Shown one piece after another: positions 1 to 6,486 of a DNA stretch of 11,726 bases; the first letter of the stretch is position 1; each line of letters opens with the position of its first letter. The stretch covers positions 1 to 11,726 of the forward strand of contig VGPA01000023.1 of the NCBI GenBank assembly GCA_016875665.1, written 5' to 3'. Both the position numbers and the translations under genes were made by a program. Origin of the DNA: Chloroflexota bacterium (GTDB lineage Bacteria > Chloroflexota > Limnocylindria > P2-11E). The notes below the pieces were generated by a model. It worked only from the letters and a program-made list of their open reading frames with translations. It ran no database searches and was not told the origin of the DNA.

Positions 1-120
1 GTCTTCATCCCGATCGCGTCCTACCTCCGCCCGGTCTCGGCCAAGGCAAAGACCCTGAAGGGCCTGGTCCCGAACGTGTGGGAAGTGGACGTCTGGAACA
101 TCGCGGATTGGACCAACTAG
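1..120 (+). CDS. ABC transporter substrate-binding protein, family 5 (C-terminal fragment)
   Basis: This is the last 39 codons of a gene that starts left of the window and ends in TAG at 118-120. The peptide opens VFIPIASYLRPVSAKAK and ends with tryptophan-rich VWNIADWTN, which looks like the C-terminal tail of periplasmic or lipoprotein binding proteins of the Dpp/Opp (SBP family 5) class. The identification leans on context: two Dpp/Opp-type permeases follow on the same strand after 48 bp, the usual order binding protein, permease B, permease C. It would capture a peptide-like or other small solute outside the membrane and deliver it to those permeases. Too little sequence is present to judge ligand or signal peptide. 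It is distinct from the complete binding protein at 4691-6319. Confidence 0.72.
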   Translation, partial: VFIPIASYLRPVSAKAKTLKGLVPNVWEVDVWNIADWTN

Positions 121-168
121 CGGACTGACTGCGAAGCCTGGGTAATTCGGAAAGGGTGGCGAGGCGCC

Positions 169-1128
169 GTGGGTAGGTACGTCCTGCGGCGCCTCGCCAT
201 CGCCATCCCGACCCTCGCCGGCATCAGCCTTGCGATCTTCCTGGTGCTCGCACTCGCGCCCAGCGACCCGATGGCCGACTTCGCGACCAGTCCCGAGATC
301 CCGGTCGAGGTGCGCGAGAACATCCGGCGTTCGCTGGGATTGGACGAGCCGATGCCGGTCCGCTACGTGAAGTGGCTGGGGCGGATGGTGCAGGGCGACT
401 TCGGCTTCTCGTTCGCGAGCCGGTCTCCGGTCGGCAAGCTCATCCTGGAGCGGCTTCCGGCCACGCTCGCCGTCGTCGGCGCCGCCTACGTCCTCGGGAT
501 CCTCATCGCCATCCCGCTCGGCGTCCTGTCGGCAGTCCGCCGCTACAGCCTGGTCGACCACCTCGCGACGACTTTCGCCTTCGTGGGCTTCTCGCTGCCG
601 ACCTTCTTCACCGGGCTCGTGCTGGTCATCGTCTTCGCAGTGAATCTGCATTGGCTGCCGTTCATCTACGACTCGACCGTCGCGGTGCGGGACTGGGACT
701 CGCTCGTCCGCCAGGTCAAGCAGTCGATCATGCCCATCTCCGTGCTCGCCCTCTTCACCGCCGCGACCATGACCCGCTACGTGCGCGCGGAGATGATCGA
801 GCACCTGCCCCAGGACTACGTGCGCACCGCGCGGAGCAAGGGCCTCTCCGAGCGGGAGGTGGTCCGCCGGCACGTGCTGCGCAACAGCCTCATTCCCGTC
901 GTGACCCTGCTCGCCCTGGGGATCCCGAACATCTTCTCCGGCGCGATCGTCACCGAACAGATCTTCTCGGTGCCCGGGCTCGGCCACCTGCTGATCAAGT
1001 CGATCGTGAGCGGCGACACGCCGGTCGTGTTGGGGATCACCTTCAGCTACGCGGTGCTCGTCGTCGTCTTCGGCCTGATCGCGGACGTGCTCTACGTTCT
1101 GCTCGACCCGCGGATCAAGTACACGTGA
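169..1128 (+). CDS. ABC transporter permease, DppB/OppB type
   Basis: A 319-residue inner-membrane permease, the normal length for the DppB/OppB family (binding-protein-dependent transport permease, BPD_transp_1 domain). The N-terminus MGRYVLRRLAIAIPTLAG is the typical first membrane helix (about 8-30), followed by a periplasmic stretch with LGLDEPMPVRY (56-66) and GDFGFSF (76-82). Further hydrophobic helices lie at about 98-120, 132-160, 186-202, 240-262 and 285-312. The cytoplasmic EAA loop that docks the ATPase is at 216-244 (DYVRTARSKGLSEREVV), and the family ending DVLYVLLDPRIKY is intact. The GTG start follows AAAGGG at 151-156 and gives the expected N-terminus. The gene ends in a 4-bp GTGA overlap with the next permease, so the two are translationally coupled. 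Family and role are secure; the transported solute is unknown. Confidence 0.95.
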   Translation: MGRYVLRRLAIAIPTLAGISLAIFLVLALAPSDPMADFATSPEIPVEVRENIRRSLGLDEPMPVRYVKWLGRMVQGDFGFSFASRSPVGKLILERLPATLAVVGAAYVLGILIAIPLGVLSAVRRYSLVDHLATTFAFVGFSLPTFFTGLVLVIVFAVNLHWLPFIYDSTVAVRDWDSLVRQVKQSIMPISVLALFTAATMTRYVRAEMIEHLPQDYVRTARSKGLSEREVVRRHVLRNSLIPVVTLLALGIPNIFSGAIVTEQIFSVPGLGHLLIKSIVSGDTPVVLGITFSYAVLVVVFGLIADVLYVLLDPRIKYT

Positions 1129-2054
1129 CGGCCGGGGCGGGTGGCGACTCCGCCGCGATCGATGCCGGGACGCTGCGGGAACAGCGGTCGCTGTGGCGGG
1201 AAGCCTGGCGGACCTTCCAGCGGCACCGCCCGGCGATGTTCGGCCTCGTCGCGCTCGGCTCCCTGGCGCTCGCGGTGGCGGTGGGCCCCTTCATCTACAC
1301 CGAGCCGATCAACAACCTGGACTTCACACGAACGGTGCGTCCCCCCTCCCCGGCGCATCCGTTCGGTACCGACGAGCTGGGCCGCGATCTCCTGGCCCGG
1401 ACGCTCTACGGCGGGCGGATCTCGATCGCCGTCGGCGTGACCGCGATGTTCGTGGCGATCACCGTGGGAGTCACGATCGGCGCCCTGGCCGGCTTCTTTC
1501 CGCGGGCCGACGGGCCACTGATGCGCCTGACCGAGCTGATGATCTCGATGCCGACGCTGCCGCTGCTGCTGCTGGTGCTGCTCCTGTTCCGCGACCCCCT
1601 GCGATCGGCATTCGGTCCGACCATCGGGATCTTCGTCCTGATCGTTTCGGTGATCGGGCTGCTCAACTGGATGACCGTCGCCCGGCTGGTGCGGGCGGCG
1701 TTCCTGTCCACCAAGCAGCTCGATTACGTGACGGCGGCACGGTCGATCGGCGCGGGGAACTTGCGCCTGATCGTGCGGCACATCCTGCCGAACGTCATGA
1801 GCAGCATCGTCGTTGCGGCGACGATCGCGGTGGGCGCGGCGATCATCACCGAGTCGACTCTGTCGTTCCTCGGCCTGGGCTTCCCGCCGGATGAGCCGAC
1901 GTGGGGACGGCTGCTGTTCGACGCGCAGAACCTTCTCGACAGCGCGCCGCACCTGGCGCTCTTCCCCGGCGCCCTCATCTTCATCGCGGTCATCTCGATC
2001 AACTACATCGGCGACGGGCTGCGGGACACGTTCGATCCACGTCGCGTGGACTGA
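1125..2054 (+). CDS. ABC transporter permease, DppC/OppC type
   Basis: A 309-residue membrane permease, partner of the preceding DppB-type protein in a heterodimeric importer channel. The start is taken as GTG at 1125, which overlaps the upstream stop (GTGA). The reading frame stays open further upstream, but that part only shadows dppB. A cytoplasmic N-terminal tail (1-36) is followed by a first helix at about 37-58. The family signature HPFGTDELGRDLLAR is at 78-92, with hydrophobic segments near 100-124, 140-154, 166-185, 226-250 and 277-294. The EAA loop is at 200-222 (DYVTAARSIGAGNLRLIVRHI), and the C-terminus INYIGDGLRDTFDPR is typical. No ATPase genes (DppD/DppF type) follow. Instead the gene converges after 18 bp with a minus-strand operon, so the ATPases must lie upstream of the window or elsewhere. 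Confidence 0.95.
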   Translation: MTAGAGGDSAAIDAGTLREQRSLWREAWRTFQRHRPAMFGLVALGSLALAVAVGPFIYTEPINNLDFTRTVRPPSPAHPFGTDELGRDLLARTLYGGRISIAVGVTAMFVAITVGVTIGALAGFFPRADGPLMRLTELMISMPTLPLLLLVLLLFRDPLRSAFGPTIGIFVLIVSVIGLLNWMTVARLVRAAFLSTKQLDYVTAARSIGAGNLRLIVRHILPNVMSSIVVAATIAVGAAIITESTLSFLGLGFPPDEPTWGRLLFDAQNLLDSAPHLALFPGALIFIAVISINYIGDGLRDTFDPRRVD

Positions 2055-2072
2055 CCGGCGGCGCCGGCCCGG

Positions 2073-3284
2073 CTACCGGCTCCAGGCCTGCTCGAGCACG
2101 CGCAGCACGTTCCCGCCGAGCACCTTGCCGATGTCGGTGTCGCTGTACGAGTGCTTCACCAGCCAGCGCGCGATGTTCGGGAAGCACTCCACGGGGTTCT
2201 CCAGCCCGTCCACGTAGTCGACCGGCGTGATCGTGCGTCCGCCGTTGGCCTCCGGACGGAAGATGTGCGGACGGTCCATCTTCAGGTGGCCGAGGTGGTC
2301 GCCGAAGTTCGTGTCCGGCCCGAAGGCGACGTGATCGATGCCGGCCACGCTCGCCACGTGCTCGAAGTGCTCCATCACCGCCTCGATGTTCTGCGCGGGG
2401 TGCCGCGCGGTCATCGTGGTCATCGGCGCCGCCTCGATCCCGATCACCCCACCGCGCTCCGCGCACAGGCGGAACACGTCGTCGGGCTTCATCCGCGTCG
2501 TGTCCCACAGCGCCCGCGCGCCGACGTGGGTGATGAAGATCGGGGCACGGCTCGCCTCGATGGTCTCGCGCGCGGTGCGATCGCCCGCGTGGGAGACGTC
2601 GATCGCCATCCCGAGCTGATTCATCCGCTTCACGGCACGCCGGCCGAAGTCGGTGAGGCCGCCGTCGCCGCGCTCGCGTCCGCCGCCGCCCAGCGTGTTC
2701 GACATCGAGTACGTGACGCCGCAGCAGCGGATGCCCATCCCGTACAGGACGTCCAGGCGGTCGACCTCGTTCTCGATCGGCGTTGCCGCCTCCAGATGCG
2801 CGATGAACGCGATCTGGCCGTTCGCCTTCGCGCGACGGAGATCGTCGAGCGTCTCGCCCCGAACGAGCATCCGCTGGTGGGCCATGTCGCACAGGCGCAT
2901 GCCGAGGTCGTAGACGATGTCGTCCCACTTCCAGCCGGCGCTGGACGTGATGAAGGCGCTTCCGTCCATCATCCCGTCGAAGAGGGCGTCGAGCCCGGAC
3001 ACGGCGAGCCCCTCGTAGCTGGTGTGGTCGCGACCGTTGCGGCGGTAGTCGCGCTCGCGGGTGAGGTCGACCGGCGAGAGGCGGGGGTGGTCGTGCAGTG
3101 AAATGACGGTGTGCTCGTCGAGCAGCCGCTGGACGCGGGCCTCCTGCGCGGCACTCACCTCCACGGTGCGCGACGGGACGCGTCCGAACGTCGGCACGAG
3201 CGGGATCGCCGGGAAGTCCGTTCCGGCCTCGAGGTACTGGTAGGCGCGATAGCCGTCGTAGGTCTTACGACCGGTCGTGTTCAT
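2073..3284 (-). CDS. M19-type membrane dipeptidase family protein
   Basis: A 403-residue metallohydrolase of the renal-dipeptidase family (peptidase M19), a TIM-barrel enzyme with two zinc ions that normally cleaves dipeptides. Visible family landmarks are HDHP at 64-67 (first metal site), HLEAA at 163-167 with the bridging Glu at 165, IDVSH ending at His232, ITHVGARAL with His253, GIDHVAFGPD ending at Asp324, and the C-terminal LGGNVLRVLE at 389-398. The usual HxD of the first metal site reads HxH here (His64, His66). ATG at 3284 is chosen because GGAGGGA (3288-3294) sits just upstream; the longer open frame beyond it only overlaps the amidohydrolase gene. There is no signal peptide, so it is probably cytoplasmic. 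It is the last gene of a minus-strand operon after a binding protein and an amidohydrolase, which suggests processing of an imported dipeptide-like compound. The exact substrate is unknown. Confidence 0.88.
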   Translation of the reverse strand: MNTTGRKTYDGYRAYQYLEAGTDFPAIPLVPTFGRVPSRTVEVSAAQEARVQRLLDEHTVISLHDHPRLSPVDLTRERDYRRNGRDHTSYEGLAVSGLDALFDGMMDGSAFITSSAGWKWDDIVYDLGMRLCDMAHQRMLVRGETLDDLRRAKANGQIAFIAHLEAATPIENEVDRLDVLYGMGIRCCGVTYSMSNTLGGGGRERGDGGLTDFGRRAVKRMNQLGMAIDVSHAGDRTARETIEASRAPIFITHVGARALWDTTRMKPDDVFRLCAERGGVIGIEAAPMTTMTARHPAQNIEAVMEHFEHVASVAGIDHVAFGPDTNFGDHLGHLKMDRPHIFRPEANGGRTITPVDYVDGLENPVECFPNIARWLVKHSYSDTDIGKVLGGNVLRVLEQAWSR

Positions 3285-3339
3285 GCGTCCCTCCGTGCGC
3301 GTCGTAGGCGGATTCGGTTCACGTCCATCGGGCCCTCGC

Positions 3340-4653
3340 TCACCGCTCCCACTTGCGCGAGACGGGCTCCACCGCCTTCGCGATGATCCGGATGTTCGCG
3401 CGGTCGAGCAGCGACTCGAGATCGGCGAGCGGGTCTCGTTCGAGCACGAGCAGGTCGGCGAGCTTCCCCGGCTCCAGGGTGCCCAGCTCGCGCTCGGCGC
3501 CGAGCGCCTCGGCGGCGACCTTCGTGGCGGCGACGAGCGCCTCCATCGGCGTAAGGCCCATCGACGCGAGGAGCACCATCTCGCGGGCGTTGTCCCCGAC
3601 GCCGCCGCGCGAGGAGGTGTCGGTGCCGGCGGCGATGCGGACGCCGTGCTTGCGCGCCGCCGCGATGAGGGCCGGCGAGCCGTCCAGGAGCTGCTGGCCA
3701 CGCTGCACGCCGAGGTCGGAGAGGCCGTAGTTCCGGTACGTGTGCACGGTGTGGTAGTAGACGTTGAGCGTCGGGACGAGGATCGTGCCCTGCTCCGCCA
3801 TCCGGGCCAGCACCGGCTCGGGGTCCTCGCCCGGGAGCACGATCCCGTGCTCGATCGTGTCCACGCCCGCCGCGACGGCGCGGCGGATCGACTCCACCCC
3901 GTGGGCGTGCGCCGCGACCATGAGCCGGCGGCCGTGCGCCTCCTCCACCGCGGCACGGATCTCCTCGACCGTGTAGACGGGAACCGGGGGCCACTCCGAC
4001 TTCACCCCGAGCTGGCTGTGCGACACGCGGACCTTGATCAGGTCGGCGCCCTGTCGCGCCACTTCGCGCACGGCAAGCCGCACGCCGTCCTCGCCGTCGG
4101 CCAGCAGGCCCACGGGCCGGAGCTCGCGCACCAGGTCGAGCGGCAGCACGATCCAGTCGCCCTGCCCGCCGGTCGGGGAGATGCCGGGGCCCGCGGTGAG
4201 GATCCGTGGGCCCACGATCATCTCGCTGTTGATCGCGTAGCGGAGCGCGTATCCCGCGCCGGTGATGCCGCAGTCGCGCACCGTCGTGAAGCCCGCCTCG
4301 AGGAACGCGAGCGCGCAGAGCGCCGCGCGGATCGTCCGCACGCGGTCGTCGGGCCACAGATAGCGGCGGTAGGGGTCCGACGCGATCTCGCCGTTGAAGT
4401 GGACGTGCGCGTCGATCAGGCCCGGCACGATCGTCGTTCCGCGGCAGTCGACGAGCGTCGCGCCCGCCAGCTCCTCCGCGGTCGCGGTGCCGAGGCGCAC
4501 CACGCGCTGGCCACGGACGATCACGTCCGCCGCGACGGGCGCGGCACCCGTGCCGTCGATGACCCGCGCGCCCTGGAAGATCGTTGTGCCGGAGGCGTCG
4601 TCGAAGCGCACGAGCTTCCCGGCGAGCGGCCCGTCCGGCTTCAGTCGCCACAT
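3340..4653 (-). CDS. Metal-dependent amidohydrolase family protein (imidazolonepropionase/Xaa-Pro dipeptidase-like)
   Basis: A 437-residue cytoplasmic enzyme of the amidohydrolase superfamily, which hydrolyses cyclic or linear amide-type bonds using one or two metal ions. The N-terminal beta-sandwich is followed by PGLIDAHVHFNG with the metal-binding HxH (His83, His85). A lysine in DLIKVRVSH (Lys207) could be the carbamylated bridging residue. Further ligands appear as HAHG (His249, His251), IEHG (His269) and AGTDTS (Asp345). The C-terminal sandwich carries LGTLEPGKLADLLVLERDPL at 390-409, a family hallmark. All expected metal ligands are present, so it should be active. ATG at 4653 is preceded by GGGAGG about 11 nt upstream. 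It lies 37 bp after the binding protein gene and 55 bp before the dipeptidase gene, consistent with one operon. The subgroup resembles imidazolonepropionase-like or prolidase-like hydrolases; the substrate cannot be assigned. Confidence 0.9.
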   Translation of the reverse strand: MWRLKPDGPLAGKLVRFDDASGTTIFQGARVIDGTGAAPVAADVIVRGQRVVRLGTATAEELAGATLVDCRGTTIVPGLIDAHVHFNGEIASDPYRRYLWPDDRVRTIRAALCALAFLEAGFTTVRDCGITGAGYALRYAINSEMIVGPRILTAGPGISPTGGQGDWIVLPLDLVRELRPVGLLADGEDGVRLAVREVARQGADLIKVRVSHSQLGVKSEWPPVPVYTVEEIRAAVEEAHGRRLMVAAHAHGVESIRRAVAAGVDTIEHGIVLPGEDPEPVLARMAEQGTILVPTLNVYYHTVHTYRNYGLSDLGVQRGQQLLDGSPALIAAARKHGVRIAAGTDTSSRGGVGDNAREMVLLASMGLTPMEALVAATKVAAEALGAERELGTLEPGKLADLLVLERDPLADLESLLDRANIRIIAKAVEPVSRKWER

Positions 4654-4690
4654 CGTGCCGCAAACCTCCCGTGCGGGCCCGGAGCCGCCG

Positions 4691-6319
4691 CTATGCCTCG
4701 ATCCACGTGCGCGCGTTGACCGTCAACACGCCGTTGCCCATGTGCACGAAGTCGTGGAGCTTCTTGCTCACGCCGGCGATCTCCTTCGTCGCCAGCACCC
4801 AGACGCTCGGCGCCTGGAGGGAGATCTTCTCCTGCGACTCCTTCAGCAGCGCGAGGCGGCGGTTGGGGTCCGTGTTGCGCTGGGCTTCGAGGAGCGTGGC
4901 GTCGATGTCCGGGTAGCACGAGCCGGCGGTGTTCGTCCCGTTCGGGCGGAAGAACTCGCAGCCGTAGCGCTGCCGGATCCAGTGCACGGTCGGGCCGCCG
5001 CCGGTCGCGTCCAGCCACATCTCCAGCTCGCTCGTCCGGGGGTCCTTGCGGACGAACTCGAGGTACTTCGCGAACTCGACCGTCTCGAGCCTCACGTTCA
5101 CCCCGACCGCGCGCAGCTGCTGCTGGACCGCCTGCTGCAGCTCGAAGTCCTTGAAGTAGGCGCCCTTGGGTCCCACCAGCGTCGCCGAGAAGCCGTTCGG
5201 ATACCCGGCGTCCGCGAGCAGCTGCTTGGCCTTCGCCGGGTCGTACGCGAAGCCCGGCAGCGCGACGTAGCCGGTCTGCCCCGGCACGATCGGGCCGTTG
5301 ATCTGCTCCGCCAAGCCGTTGTAGAGATTTTTCACGATCGACTGCTTGTCGACGGCGTGATTGAGCGCCTGCCGCACCCGGATGTCGCTGTAGGGCTTCT
5401 TGAGGCTGGCGACGCCGAAGAACAGGGCGCGCGTCGTCGTCCGGATGCTCGGCGCGAGCGCCGGATTCTTGGCGATGCGCTCCTGCGCCTCCGGGTTGAG
5501 CGTCCGGGCGATGTGGATGTCGAGCGCCTCGAGTCCGATGATGCGCGCCTCCGGCTCGGGCACGCTGCGGAGGATGACCTTGTCGAGATAGGCCTTGTCC
5601 CCCCAATAAGCCTCGTTCCGCGCAACGACGAACCGTTCGTCCTTGATCCACTCGACGAAGGTGAACGGCCCGGTGCCCACGGCGTTCCTCGCCAGGTCTT
5701 TCCCGAACTTCTTGATCGCGTCCGGGCTGATGATGAACCCCCACGAGCCGGTGATGCCGGCGGCGTCGGCGAGGCGGTCGAGGAAGAAGGCATCCAGGTC
5801 CTTGGTGACGAACCGCACCGTGAAGTCATCCACCACCTCGACGCGATCGACGACGGGCGTGACCTGATTCGCGCGGAGCGGACGGTCGGCGGGGGGGCCG
5901 AAGTAGCGGTCGAACGTGGCCTTCACCGCAGCGGCGTTGAACGCGGCGCCGTCGTGGAACTTGACTCCCTGGCGCAGCTTGAACGTCCACGCCGTGCCTT
6001 CCTGCGTCCACGACGTGGCCAGAGCCGGAATCGGCTGCAGGTCGGCCGTGAGTCCGACGAGCCCTTCATAGATCAGACTGAACGCGGCGAGCGACGGCTG
6101 GTCGCCCGAGACGCCGGGGTCGAGGTTGGTGATCTCGGCCTGCAGTGCGTTCACCACCGTCCCCCCGCGTCGCGGCGTCAGCGCCGCTGGGCCCGGAGCC
6201 GAGTTCGGCGCGCAGGCCGCGGCGACGGTCGCCATCGCCCCCGCTCCGGTGAGCGCCGCCGCACTCCTGATCGCACCACGCCGCGTGAGGGTCGCGTGCG
6301 CTGACGGCCGGTTGTCCAT
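4691..6319 (-). CDS. ABC transporter substrate-binding protein, family 5, Tat-type lipoprotein
   Basis: A 542-residue extracytoplasmic binding protein of the Dpp/Opp class (SBP family 5), of usual length. The N-terminus has a twin-arginine-like stretch (TRRGAI, Arg13-Arg14), a hydrophobic alanine-rich segment at 18-35 and a lipobox TVAAAC with Cys36. It is therefore probably exported by Tat and lipid-anchored. The mature protein begins with a Pro/Ala linker and RRGGTVVNALQAEITNLDP (50-68). The family signature FKLRQGVKFHDGAAFNAAAV is at 113-132. ATG at 6319 has AAGGG about 8 nt upstream. It heads a minus-strand operon with an amidohydrolase and a dipeptidase but has no permease of its own on that strand; the nearest permeases are at 169-2054 on the plus strand. 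A 7-base C run (coding strand, near 5891-5897) does not disturb the frame. Its ligand is unknown, probably peptide-like or amide-containing. Confidence 0.93.
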   Translation of the reverse strand: MDNRPSAHATLTRRGAIRSAAALTGAGAMATVAAACAPNSAPGPAALTPRRGGTVVNALQAEITNLDPGVSGDQPSLAAFSLIYEGLVGLTADLQPIPALATSWTQEGTAWTFKLRQGVKFHDGAAFNAAAVKATFDRYFGPPADRPLRANQVTPVVDRVEVVDDFTVRFVTKDLDAFFLDRLADAAGITGSWGFIISPDAIKKFGKDLARNAVGTGPFTFVEWIKDERFVVARNEAYWGDKAYLDKVILRSVPEPEARIIGLEALDIHIARTLNPEAQERIAKNPALAPSIRTTTRALFFGVASLKKPYSDIRVRQALNHAVDKQSIVKNLYNGLAEQINGPIVPGQTGYVALPGFAYDPAKAKQLLADAGYPNGFSATLVGPKGAYFKDFELQQAVQQQLRAVGVNVRLETVEFAKYLEFVRKDPRTSELEMWLDATGGGPTVHWIRQRYGCEFFRPNGTNTAGSCYPDIDATLLEAQRNTDPNRRLALLKESQEKISLQAPSVWVLATKEIAGVSKKLHDFVHMGNGVLTVNARTWIEA

Positions 6320-6486
6320 CTTCGTTTCCCTTCCCCGCCCCGCACGGACGCACCCGACGTGCGTCGACGACCAGGACGGTCCGCTTCACGACGATCTCGG
6401 GCAAGGGCGCCAGGCAATGTGTGCGGTGGTCCGCGCTGTGCCTGCGGCACATTGAGTCGGAGGGCGGCGGGCCTAGCCTCGGCTCC
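6320..6486. promoter_or_regulatory. Divergent control region between binding-protein operon and sialidase-like gene
   Basis: This 167-bp gap separates two genes transcribed away from each other, so it must hold at least the promoter of the minus-strand binding-protein operon and probably that of the plus-strand propeller gene. It is the largest non-coding stretch in the window. I see no convincing -35/-10 pair on either strand, which is common in G+C-rich genomes. It contains the ribosome binding site of the binding protein (AAGGG near 6328-6332) and the symmetrical element at 6415-6454 described separately. Part of it (6421-6486) would be coding if the plus-strand gene used an upstream GTG. 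Confidence 0.55.
6415..6454. repeat. Nested inverted repeat, candidate operator
   Basis: The outer arms CAATGTG (6415-6421) and CACATTG (6448-6454) are a perfect 7-bp inverted pair. Inside, TGTGCC-TGC-GGCACA (6437-6451) forms a second, compact palindrome that overlaps the right arm. TGCGG also recurs directly at 6422 and 6443, 21 bp or two helical turns apart. GCGG-TGGT-CCGC (6423-6434) is a further small inverted repeat. This arrangement suits a dimeric regulator binding between two divergent genes, but no regulator gene is present in the window and the assignment is inference. Confidence 0.4.

Noticed and set aside
372..1124. N-terminal extension of the second permease
   Set aside because: It is an out-of-frame reading of the first permease gene; the GTG at 1125 gives the expected family N-terminus.
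2055..2072. Terminator between the convergent permease and dipeptidase genes
   Set aside because: Only short G+C-rich self-complementary pieces are present (for example GCCGG-C-CCGGC), with no stem of useful length outside coding DNA and no T-run.
3285..3956. N-terminal extension of the dipeptidase into the amidohydrolase gene as a fusion
   Set aside because: The extra residues are Arg/Ser-rich without family similarity, the adjacent gene is intact in another frame, and a strong ribosome binding site precedes ATG 3284.
3277..4719. A 480-codon plus-strand open frame opposite the amidohydrolase gene
   Set aside because: It is an Arg/His-rich shadow of a minus-strand gene with intact metal-binding motifs.
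5891..5897. Homopolymer run as a possible frameshift in the binding protein
   Set aside because: The frame continues with family sequence on both sides of the run, so no shift is indicated.
4394..6304. A 636-codon plus-strand open frame opposite the binding protein and amidohydrolase genes
   Set aside because: Its translation is low-complexity and Arg-rich with no family motif, while the minus strand carries clear domain signatures. Long antisense frames are expected in G+C-rich genes.
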